The notes under the pieces were generated by a model. That model searched no databases. It saw nothing but the letters and a program-made list of their open reading frames with translations, and was not told where the DNA came from. 5,158 nt of DNA from Oscillospiraceae bacterium. GTDB taxonomy: Bacteria; Bacillota; Clostridia; Oscillospirales; Ruminococcaceae. Positions 1 through 4,485 of this stretch are shown piece after piece (within the stretch, counting starts at the first letter, position 1; each line of letters opens with the position of its first letter). Where the stretch lies: contig CAAGCE010000176.1 of the NCBI GenBank assembly GCA_900768245.1, positions 1-5,158 on the forward strand. Direction: 5' to 3'. The position numbers and the translations under genes are program-made.

Positions 1-26
1 AGTCCTGTACCGTCCACCATACAGTT

Positions 27-74
27 CGTACTCGAACCCAATTCTCTATGAGAAAGGGTTCGGGTACGTTTTTT
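27..74 (+). terminator. Strong intrinsic terminator at the left edge
   Basis: Seen: CGTACTCGAACCC (27-39) pairs with GGGTTCGGGTACG (56-68) over 13 bp with a single T-G wobble. The loop itself folds again (TTCTC 42-46 with GAGAA 50-54). Six Ts follow at 69-74. This is a textbook rho-independent terminator reading rightward. It presumably ends a transcript that enters from outside the window and shields the cat region from it. A plus-strand reading frame open from the left edge stops inside the hairpin at 49-51, but 16 codons are too few to call a gene. Confidence 0.8.
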
Positions 75-121
75 GTTTATCGGAGGTTTTGCGGAAAGAG
101 TACGCAGAGCGGTAAACAAGT

Positions 122-165
122 AAAGGCAGGGTATCATCGTGGCGATGGTATCCTGCCTTTGTTTT
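122..165 (+). terminator. 18-bp hairpin, probable second terminator
   Basis: Seen: 122-139 pairs with 143-160 over 18 bp, with two G-T wobbles and a 3-nt loop (TGG); the right arm is followed by GTTTTG. The stem is long and stable but the T tract is short. A second rightward terminator in tandem with the one at 27-74 is the simplest reading. The right arm also carries TATCCTGC (149-156), which matches the nick-site consensus of IncP-type transfer origins, so a DNA-processing role is an alternative. Confidence 0.55.
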
Positions 166-195
166 GCGGAATCAAGTTCGCATTGGGGGCAATCG

Positions 196-326
196 CTGCG
201 TACGTGCGTACTGAGAGCCTGTACATCTCCGGCGAGGTGTAACACACTAGACTTTCTGCCAAAGTCTGTGTGCCAAGGGGCTGCACCCCTTTGGAATCCC
301 TGCGGCGCGTGTACGCACGTACGCAG
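196..326. repeat. Perfect 16-bp inverted repeat enclosing three hairpins
   Basis: Seen: CTGCGTACGTGCGTAC (196-211) and GTACGCACGTACGCAG (311-326) are exact reverse complements, 99 bp apart. Inside are three nested hairpins: ACATCTC/GAGGTGT (223-229/234-240, one wobble), a 12-bp stem with one bulged T (243-255/261-272, loop CTGCC), and CCAAGGGG/CCCCTTTGG (273-280/286-294, one bulge). As single-stranded DNA or RNA the block would fold into a multi-branched junction. It does not end in a T tract, so it is not a simple terminator. I do not recognise it; candidates are a single-strand origin, part of a transfer origin, a structured RNA, or the remains of a transposon end. No gene is supported between the left edge and the cat start at 425. 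Confidence 0.6.
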
Positions 327-375
327 AAAAATGACAAAATTTCACTATATCAGGGTATTCTTTTCTTGGTAGGTG

Positions 376-384
376 TGATATACT
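376..384 (+). promoter_or_regulatory. Extended -10 promoter of cat
   Basis: Seen: TGATATACT (376-384) is an extended -10 element with hexamer TATACT at 379-384. The -35 position (about 356-361, TATTCT) is poor, which is tolerated when the extended TG is present. The predicted start, around 391, gives a leader of only about 34 nt. That leaves no room for the leader peptide and RBS-masking hairpin that control inducible staphylococcal cat genes, so expression is probably constitutive. Confidence 0.5.
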
Positions 385-424
385 CGGCTTAGTTCAACAA
401 ATCGGAATTTACGGAGGATGAATG

Positions 425-1048
425 ATGCAATTCACAAAGATTGATATAAATAATTGGACACGAAAAGAGTATTTCGACCACTATTTTGACAATACGCCTT
501 GCACATATAGTATGACGGTAAAACTCGATATTTCTAAGTTGAAAAAGGATGGAAAAAAATTATATCCGACTCTCTTATATGGGGTTACAACAATCCTCAA
601 TCGACACGAAGAGTTCAGGACGGCATTAGATAAAAACGGACAGGTAGGTGTTTTTTCAGAAATGCTGCCTTGCTACACAATCTTTCATAAGGAAACTGAA
701 ACCTTTTCGAGTATTTGGACTGAGTTTACAGCAGACTATACTGAGTTTCTTCAGAACTATCAAAAGGATATAGACGCTTATGGTGAACGAAAGGGAATGT
801 TCGCAAAGCCTAATCCTCCGGAAAACACTTTCCCTGTTTCTATGATACCGTGGACAAGCTTTGAAGGCTTTAACTTAAATCTAAAAAAAGGATATGACTA
901 TCTACTGCCGATATTTACGTTTGGGAAGTATTATGAGGATGGCGGAAAATACTATATTCCCTTATCGATTCAAGTGCATCATGCCGTTTGTGATGGCTTT
1001 CATGTTTGCCGTTTTTTGGATGAATTACAAGACTTGCTGAATAAATAA
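425..1048 (+). CDS. catA13: Type A chloramphenicol O-acetyltransferase
   Basis: This cytoplasmic homotrimeric enzyme transfers acetyl from acetyl-CoA to the 3-hydroxyl of chloramphenicol, giving resistance. The 207-residue length is typical of the family. Seen: the active-site motif HHAVCDG at 185-191, with catalytic His186 and structural Asp190, the SMIPW segment (139-143), and the N-terminal RKEYFDHYF and CTYSMTV signatures. From memory the sequence is nearly identical to the Campylobacter coli enzyme (catA13) and closely related to clostridial CatP; the family is certain, the allele is recalled and not aligned. ATG 425 is preferred to ATG 422 because GGAGG (413-417) then sits 7 nt away, and the protein matches the known 207-aa form. 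It is a lone gene converging on the partition operon and is more AT-rich than the block to its left, as expected for acquired cargo. Confidence 0.95.
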   Translation: MQFTKIDINNWTRKEYFDHYFDNTPCTYSMTVKLDISKLKKDGKKLYPTLLYGVTTILNRHEEFRTALDKNGQVGVFSEMLPCYTIFHKETETFSSIWTEFTADYTEFLQNYQKDIDAYGERKGMFAKPNPPENTFPVSMIPWTSFEGFNLNLKKGYDYLLPIFTFGKYYEDGGKYYIPLSIQVHHAVCDGFHVCRFLDELQDLLNK

Positions 1049-1081
1049 AATTCCAGTTTATCGACAATATAAAATACAGAT

Positions 1082-1118
1082 AAAGGCTCAACGAGGAATC
1101 CCTCCATTGAGCCTTTGT
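1082..1118. terminator. Hairpin between the convergent cat and partition operon
   Basis: Seen: AAAGGCTCAA (1082-1091) and TTGAGCCTTT (1107-1116) pair perfectly over 10 bp, and GAGG/CCTC (1093-1096/1101-1104) extends the stem inside. It lies between two convergent genes, 33 bp after the cat stop and 21 bp beyond the stop of the 83-aa gene. The arms begin and end in A/T runs, so it could terminate from either side, although the T tract after the stem is weak on the plus strand. Confidence 0.65.
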
Positions 1119-1137
1119 CATACCTATTTAAACAGTA

Positions 1138-1389
1138 TCAATAATTCAAAGTCTTAGCCACAATCCTATCCGCAGGATTCCCATCATCGTCCCTGTCCGT
1201 GCGGTATGCCAGAACCGCAATTTTCGTGCCGGAGTGAAGCCTTTTGTCAAGCTCGGCAGCTTCGCACTCCACAAGCTCCTCCGAACCGTCCGCCTGTGCT
1301 ATCCTCACGCCGAAAATATCAAGCATTCTGCCTGTTTCTTTGAGCATAAAAACCTCTTTTACCTTGCCTTGAATAATCATCTTTTCCAT
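1138..1389 (-). CDS. Hypothetical 83-aa protein, last gene of the partition operon
   Basis: I do not recognise this protein. It has 83 residues, with no signal peptide, membrane segment or cysteine cluster. It alternates hydrophobic and polar residues (IIQGKVKEVF, then TKIAVLAYR) in a way that suggests a small mostly beta fold with an acidic middle (EELVECEAAELD); an OB-like barrel is possible but that is only a guess. It is a real gene: GGAGG lies 7 nt before the ATG, and that ribosome site overlaps the parB stop codon, so the two are only 14 bp apart and probably translationally coupled. Its constant place after parB would suggest an accessory role in maintenance of the element, which is inference from position only. 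The stop is followed by the hairpin at 1082-1116. Confidence 0.75.
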   Translation of the reverse strand: MEKMIIQGKVKEVFMLKETGRMLDIFGVRIAQADGSEELVECEAAELDKRLHSGTKIAVLAYRTDRDDDGNPADRIVAKTLNY

Positions 1390-1403
1390 TTTAAATACCT
1401 CCG

Positions 1404-2378
1404 TTATTCGCCCTGCTCAAAGTATAGAGCAAGAGCCTTTTCTATTATCTCGTTCGCTTCCTTTTTGGAATAACTGCTTAAATACCTCTTGTATGTAGCC
1501 GTAGGGAGCGTTATCTTTTCTCCCCTGTCCTTTGGCTTTTCGTCCGAATCGTACTCACCGTTCAGCACATCGTTTATCAGCTCATCGGTGACTATCGTGT
1601 ATGATGATGCTATCTCACGGAGCTGTTTTGCCATTTTCATATCAATGACAGTAACCTCTTTTTCGGTCATAACCTTGTACACATTTCTCTGCTGTTCCTC
1701 CGTAAGGTATGAAAGTTCAACGGCAGAACGCACCTTTATATTCCCACGGTCAACAAGCACCTTGAACTCGTTTATCAGCTTGTCTATGCGGAGAAGCCTT
1801 GCCACCGTTGCGGAGCTTATGCCGTATTCCTCCGCCGTTGCATCTCTCGTTGTATGATGTTCCACCGGAACATTTTCCACCGGAACATCTTCGGGACGGT
1901 GCTTACCGTTCTCGATGAAATACAGCTCGTCACATATTTCCTTTCGTTTTCGCTCGTCAAACAGCTTGTTGTACCTGAGTGCAACCGCAAATGCCTGTTC
2001 GGATATTTTCAGATCGGAAAAACCTCGCTGAATAAGATTTGTTTCCACAACAAAAATTTCAGCATCTTCATCGGGTAAATTCACCTTTACAACAGCAGGA
2101 ACGCTTTCAAGTCCTGCCTGTCCTGCGGCATACACTCTGTTATGCCCCGACAAAATCTCATATTTTCCTCCGTTTGCTGTGCGAACGATTATCGGTGTGA
2201 TCACGCCGTTTTTCTTAATGCTCTGAATCATATCCTCCAAACGTTCGCCCTCATAAAGAGTAAATCTGTGATTGTGATATGGTATCAGCTTGTCTATCGC
2301 AATGCTCGTTATCCCCTGTTCGGAAGTAAAGTCCAGACCGTCCGTTACACCGAATTTGCTTGTTACATTTCTTGCCAT
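1404..2378 (-). CDS. parB: ParB/Spo0J-family partition protein
   Basis: ParB proteins bind centromere (parS) sites, spread as CTP-dependent sliding clamps and stimulate the ParA ATPase. Seen in 324 residues: an N-terminal ParB domain (about 24-118) with the nucleotide-binding loop SGHNR at 77-81, in place of the usual GERR, and the ETNLIQR box at 112-118, matching ENxQR of the family. A helix-turn-helix follows at about 180-200 (TAEEYGISSATVARLLRI) for site recognition. A variable C-terminal part ends in a likely helix (about 304-322) in the position of the dimerisation domain. GHNR in place of GERR is common in ParB-like proteins of mobile elements, as far as I recall. Residues 165-174 hold a 5-aa repeat, VPVEN-VPVEH, whose DNA forms two abutting parS-like sites. 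The gene starts 2 bp after the parA stop, with AAAGGGG 7 nt before its ATG. Confidence 0.92.
   Translation of the reverse strand: MARNVTSKFGVTDGLDFTSEQGITSIAIDKLIPYHNHRFTLYEGERLEDMIQSIKKNGVITPIIVRTANGGKYEILSGHNRVYAAGQAGLESVPAVVKVNLPDEDAEIFVVETNLIQRGFSDLKISEQAFAVALRYNKLFDERKRKEICDELYFIENGKHRPEDVPVENVPVEHHTTRDATAEEYGISSATVARLLRIDKLINEFKVLVDRGNIKVRSAVELSYLTEEQQRNVYKVMTEKEVTVIDMKMAKQLREIASSYTIVTDELINDVLNGEYDSDEKPKDRGEKITLPTATYKRYLSSYSKKEANEIIEKALALYFEQGE
1858..1887. repeat. Two abutting 15-bp parS-like sites inside parB
   Basis: Seen: TGTTCCACCGGAACA (1858-1872) is directly followed by TTTTCCACCGGAACA (1873-1887); they differ at one base. The first is an inverted repeat of 6-bp arms around a 3-bp centre. 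It resembles parS (TGTTTCACGTGAAACA, and variants with TGTTCC arms) less one base. With the sites near 3623, 3902 and 4105 it forms a family confined to this module. Binding by the adjacent ParB is inferred. Confidence 0.55.
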
Positions 2379-2380
2379 AA

Positions 2381-3145
2381 TTATTCCCCTTTCAAAATCT
2401 CATCTGCAAGCCTGTTGTAGTCCTCGGCAGCCGTGCATTTGGGAGCATACGCAATAAGTGTCTGCTTTCTCGCCTGTGCTTCCTTCACCTTAATGCACTC
2501 CCTTATTGCCGTATCGAAAACCTTTGTATTCATCTGCTCCGCAACCTCGTCAAGGGAAGCTCTGACCTCTCTCGAAAGATTTGCACGTCCGTTGTACTTG
2601 GTAAGCAGAAGTCCCGAAACGTTCAGACTTGGATTCTGCCTTTTCCGAATAGCTCGGATAGTTTCAAAGAGCTGTGAAAGACCCTGCAAAGCGTATCTGT
2701 CCGCCGTTACAGGAATAATAACCTCGTTTGCGGCGATAAGACAGTTATGCAGGATAGAATTCATAGCAGGTGCGGTATCAATGATTATGTAATCATAGTT
2801 TTCACAGCCGTCAAGAGCATCTGCCATTCGATAAAGTCCGTCAACGCTCCCTTTCAGCTTTTCATCTGCCTGTCGGAGCAAGCTGTCCCCTGCGAGAATA
2901 TCTCCGCACTCGGTATGCTGAATTGCTTCGTCAAGGCTCAATCGGCTCTCGTCCAAAAGCACATCATAAACGGTAGCAACACCCTCGGTCATTGCTCTGT
3001 AAGTATCGGTGCTGTTGCACTGTGTATCGCAGTCGATAAGAAGCGTTTTGTAACCTCTCTCACTCAGAATTGCCGAAAGTGCTGTCGATGTGGAGGATTT
3101 TCCAACACCGCCCTTTGCGTTCGCTATGGTTATAACCTTGCTCAT
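2381..3145 (-). CDS. parA: ParA/Soj-family partition ATPase
   Basis: ParA is a cytoplasmic P-loop ATPase that coats the nucleoid in its ATP form and moves ParB-centromere complexes along it, so that each daughter cell inherits a copy. Seen in 254 residues: the deviant Walker A motif KGGVGKSS (11-18) with the signature first lysine, the switch-like LIDCDTQCN (36-44), and Walker B YIIIDTAPAMN (119-129). The third residue after DxD is Thr-Gln, where most ParA proteins have Pro-Gln, a small deviation. There is no N-terminal DNA-binding extension, so the protein is of the short Soj/type Ib class that does not repress its own promoter. That fits the separate repressor gene at 4100. The start MSKVITIANA is chosen because its ATG overlaps the preceding stop (TAATG) and GGAGGGAG lies just upstream; the longer frame to 3202 only runs into the preceding gene. 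Confidence 0.95.
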   Translation of the reverse strand: MSKVITIANAKGGVGKSSTSTALSAILSERGYKTLLIDCDTQCNSTDTYRAMTEGVATVYDVLLDESRLSLDEAIQHTECGDILAGDSLLRQADEKLKGSVDGLYRMADALDGCENYDYIIIDTAPAMNSILHNCLIAANEVIIPVTADRYALQGLSQLFETIRAIRKRQNPSLNVSGLLLTKYNGRANLSREVRASLDEVAEQMNTKVFDTAIRECIKVKEAQARKQTLIAYAPKCTAAEDYNRLADEILKGE

Positions 3146-3594
3146 TATTCTCCCTCCTTGAATGTAATCTTGCCTATCTCCGCAATCCACTTCTCCACGC
3201 AACCGCTGTACTCTTTCCTGCGGTTATATACCTCCATTTTCTCCTCATACTCAGAGATTTCATTCTCATCGGCATCATCGGGAAGTTCGGGTTTGTCATA
3301 GTCCTCATAGAAATCAAGGTAATCCCTGCGTTCGCAAAGGTAGCCGGAAAATGCCGTGCGAATACCCTTTGCATAGTTTTCATTGCCCTCGGAATATTCA
3401 TCGTGAATACTCTCAGAAATAGCGGCACAGGTCATATCAAACTGATTGGTGTCAAGCTCATCGAGGACGGAAGCGAACGAACTTCTTGCAACGTCCTCCC
3501 ACTCCTCATATTCTTCCTCAACATCGCAAGCATAACCGATGTCCTCAAGTATCTCGGTAACTCTCTCATAGCTTTCTTCTGAAATTCTAAACAT
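3145..3594 (-). CDS. Hypothetical acidic 149-aa protein upstream of parA
   Basis: I do not recognise this protein. It has 149 residues and is strikingly acidic, with Glu/Asp runs near residues 23-34 and 95-118 (DDADENEISEYEEKMEV). It looks mostly helical and has no signal peptide or membrane segment. The start at 3594 (MFRISEESYERV) is set by GGAG 7 nt upstream; an upstream ATG at 3600 would sit only 1 nt from it, and the frame open to 3672 would read through the palindrome at 3623-3639. The stop overlaps the parA start by one base, so the two are surely co-translated. Its acidity and place in the operon would suit a DNA mimic or a partner of basic DNA-binding proteins, but that is inference only. 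Confidence 0.8.
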   Translation of the reverse strand: MFRISEESYERVTEILEDIGYACDVEEEYEEWEDVARSSFASVLDELDTNQFDMTCAAISESIHDEYSEGNENYAKGIRTAFSGYLCERRDYLDFYEDYDKPELPDDADENEISEYEEKMEVYNRRKEYSGCVEKWIAEIGKITFKEGE

Positions 3595-3622
3595 AATCAT
3601 TCTCCTTTTTTGTTGTTGGTTG

Positions 3623-3639
3623 ATGTTCCAGTGGAACAT
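3623..3639. repeat. Perfect palindromic parS-like site between operon genes
   Basis: Seen: ATGTTCCAGTGGAACAT is a perfect 17-bp palindrome around a central G. Its core, TGTTCCAGTGGAACA (3624-3638), equals the Pseudomonas-type parS arms TGTTCCAC/GTGGAAC with one central base removed. The flanks also match those of the site at 1858 (TGA before, TTTT after). It lies in the 55-bp gap between the 78-aa and 149-aa genes, upstream of the latter's ribosome site, and is the most symmetric member of the family. Confidence 0.6.
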
Positions 3640-3649
3640 TTTGTGTACT

Positions 3650-3886
3650 TTAATCTTCCGACTTTCCTGCATTAAGCCTTTTCAGACTGTTAAAAACCGC
3701 CTTTCTATCCTCGGCTGACATAGGCTCACGCTTTTCCTTTGGCTTACTGCGTTCCTCAAACGCCTTAACCGCCTTTTCTTGGATACGCTGTTCACGGTTT
3801 TCACGGTCTGCGATAACCGCTGTCTTTGCGTTAAGCATTGTCCTTGCTATATAAAGCTCACTTTCGGTGTTATTCATATAAATCAT
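3650..3886 (-). CDS. Hypothetical basic 78-aa protein, first gene of the partition operon
   Basis: I do not recognise this protein. It has 78 residues, is very polar and rich in Lys, Arg and Glu, and the stretch from about 26 to 66 (ADRENREQRIQEKAVKAF onward) is predicted to be a long charged helix with an interruption at KPKEKREP. It has no membrane segment or metal site. Two starts are possible: ATG 3886, with AAAGGGG 6 nt upstream, or ATG 3877 (MNNTESELYIARTM), with AAGGA 9 nt upstream; I keep the longer. It is the first gene after the operon promoter (leader of about 60 nt), so it is directly exposed to the promoter-spacer operator. It may be a small DNA-binding or adaptor protein of the partition system, by position only. 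Confidence 0.7.
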   Translation of the reverse strand: MIYMNNTESELYIARTMLNAKTAVIADRENREQRIQEKAVKAFEERSKPKEKREPMSAEDRKAVFNSLKRLNAGKSED

Positions 3887-3901
3887 TCCTTTCCCCTTTG
3901 A

Positions 3902-3916
3902 TTTTCCACCGAAACA
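3902..3916. repeat. Degenerate parS-like site in the operon leader
   Basis: Seen: TTTTCCACCGAAACA matches the parB-internal site at 1873-1887 at 14 of 15 positions. Read on the other strand it is TGTTTCGGTGGAAAA, with one arm like that of canonical parS. It lies in the untranslated leader of the minus-strand operon, 16 bp upstream of the first start codon, where bound ParB could also affect expression. Confidence 0.45.
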
Positions 3917-3954
3917 TCGTTGGTTCGTTGTGTTTGTTTTTTGATTACACTCAC

Positions 3955-3983
3955 ATTATACTACTTATATAAGTAGTTTTCAA
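3955..3983 (-). promoter_or_regulatory. Promoter of the minus-strand partition operon
   Basis: Seen on the minus strand: -35 TTGAAA (3983-3978), a 17-bp spacer, and a consensus -10 TATAAT (3960-3955). Predicted transcription starts near 3948 and gives a leader of about 60 nt before the 78-aa gene. The spacer is itself the palindromic operator described next, so promoter access should be switched by whatever binds it. This is the only strong promoter found ahead of the five genes. Confidence 0.8.
3960..3977. promoter_or_regulatory. Perfect 18-bp palindromic operator in the promoter spacer
   Basis: Seen: ACTACTTATATAAGTAGT is an exact palindrome occupying the whole 17-bp spacer of the operon promoter plus the first base of its -10. 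Bound protein here would block RNA polymerase. The divergent gene at 4100 encodes a ribbon-helix-helix protein, a class that binds such short symmetric sites as dimers of dimers, and a similar site lies near that gene's own transcription start. Assignment of the two to each other is inference. Confidence 0.7.
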
Positions 3984-4031
3984 TAGTAATTCCAGCCAAA
4001 CTTGATTATACAAATTTAGCTTATGCGCACA

Positions 4032-4061
4032 TTGACAAAATCTCCATTACTATGGTATAAT
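4032..4061 (+). promoter_or_regulatory. Promoter of the ribbon-helix-helix gene
   Basis: Seen: -35 TTGACA (4032-4037) and -10 TATAAT (4056-4061), both perfect consensus, with an 18-bp spacer and an extended -10 TGG just before the hexamer. Transcription would start near 4068 and run into the degenerate operator at 4071-4086. This is the strongest-looking promoter in the window, as expected for a repressor that is kept in check by autoregulation. Confidence 0.85.
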
Positions 4062-4070
4062 GGATAAAAT

Positions 4071-4086
4071 ATACTTATGCAAGTAG
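4071..4086. promoter_or_regulatory. Second, imperfect operator at the repressor's transcription start
   Basis: Seen: ATACTTATGCAAGTAG matches 13 of 16 bases of CTACTTATATAAGTAG, the centre of the operon operator; the ACTT and AAGT half-sites are intact and only the middle differs. It covers the predicted start of transcription and the first base of the ribosome site of the gene at 4100. A weaker match to the binding site suggests autoregulation at higher repressor levels. A further CTTATGC half-site lies at 4020-4026, just upstream of the -35. Confidence 0.55.
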
Positions 4087-4099
4087 GAGAGCGATAAAA

Positions 4100-4324
4100 A
4101 TGCCTGTTTCCGAGAAACAAAAAGGATATGCCCGAAAGTGGGACAAGGACAATATGCGTACCCTCGGTACAAGAGTCCGCACACAAGATGCCGAGGATTT
4201 CAAGGCTTGGTGTGCAATGCGTGGGGTTTCCACCACCTCCGAGATTAAAAGATTTGTTATGAGCGAGCTTGAAAAGTACAACGCTGTTATGGAAAAGCAG
4301 CAGGAGTGTAGTAAAAGCGAGTGA
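4100..4324 (+). CDS. Ribbon-helix-helix (Arc/CopG-like) transcriptional repressor
   Basis: The 74-residue protein has the build of the Arc/MetJ/CopG superfamily, small dimeric DNA-binding proteins that insert a two-stranded beta ribbon into the major groove. Seen: a polar N-terminal arm (1-19, KQKGYARKWDKDN), a beta strand at about 20-27 (RTLGTRVR) with alternating basic residues, helix A at about 29-41 (QDAEDFKAWCAMR), a GVSTT turn, and helix B at about 46-60 (SEIKRFVMSELEKY). AGGAGA lies 9 nt before the ATG. It is divergent from the partition operon, and both promoters carry related palindromes, so it is probably the operon repressor and its own repressor. Partition ATPases of the short class usually rely on such a separate regulator or on a small centromere-binding protein of this same fold. 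The fold is inferred from pattern, not a search. Confidence 0.75.
   Translation: MPVSEKQKGYARKWDKDNMRTLGTRVRTQDAEDFKAWCAMRGVSTTSEIKRFVMSELEKYNAVMEKQQECSKSE
4105..4119. repeat. Possible fifth parS-like site in the repressor's first codons
   Basis: Seen: TGTTTCCGAGAAACA, with 6-bp arms around a 3-bp centre, the same build as the sites at 1858 and 3624 and with the exact TGTTTC/GAAACA arms of chromosomal parS. It spans codons 2-7 of the repressor gene. It could be a coincidence of codon use in a conserved VSEKQK start, hence the lower confidence. Confidence 0.35.
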
Positions 4325-4346
4325 GAATTTTATTTTCCTTTCGTGG

Positions 4347-4375
4347 TTGATTTATCCTTGTGTCTATGGTAAAAT
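4347..4375 (+). promoter_or_regulatory. Promoter of the ThuA-like gene
   Basis: Seen: TTGATT (4347-4352), a 17-bp spacer and TAAAAT (4370-4375), preceded by the extended -10 TGG at 4367-4369. The predicted leader is about 100 nt and includes a small palindrome, CCGATAAATCGG (4399-4410). The ThuA-like gene thus appears to be transcribed separately from the repressor. No clear terminator separates the two genes, so read-through is possible. Confidence 0.6.
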
Positions 4376-4485
4376 ATAGTTGGGTGGATTTCTTCTGCCC
4401 GATAAATCGGAATTTAACGCACATCTAAAAAACGAGAATTCACAAAAACGTAGCCATAAAATGGTGATGAAAGGACATATAACTT

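Noticed and set aside
1..51. Open plus-strand frame from the left edge ending at TGA 49-51 ahead of the terminator; also a minus-strand frame reading YELYGGRYR outward, faintly like a TnpV start
   Set aside because: Both are too short to separate from chance, and neither has a start signal or enough residues for recognition.
48..372. Open frames of 64-77 codons on both strands across the hairpin region
   Set aside because: They cross the inverted repeats, overlap one another, lack ribosome sites and have no recognisable protein pattern.
385..424. Translational attenuator of the inducible cat type
   Set aside because: The leader is only about 34 nt and holds no leader peptide and no hairpin covering GGAGG.
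3146..3202. N-terminal extension of ParA up to 3202
   Set aside because: ParA proteins begin just before the first strand (MSKVITIAN), and ATG 3145 has a strong ribosome site.
1489..3301. Several long plus-strand open frames opposite parB, parA and the acidic gene, one with a FHRNI repeat
   Set aside because: They are antisense to well-supported genes, have no matching ribosome sites, and the FHRNI repeat is only the other strand of the parS-like tandem.
3595..3672. N-terminal extension of the 149-aa protein up to 3672
   Set aside because: It would overlap the end of the 78-aa gene and read through the palindrome, and it lacks a ribosome site, while GGAG sits 7 nt before ATG 3594.
399..4416. 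Shared 13-mer AAATCGGAATTTA upstream of cat (399-411) and of the ThuA-like gene (4404-4416)
   Set aside because: A single 13-bp match is not improbable by chance in 5 kb, and the flanks do not align.
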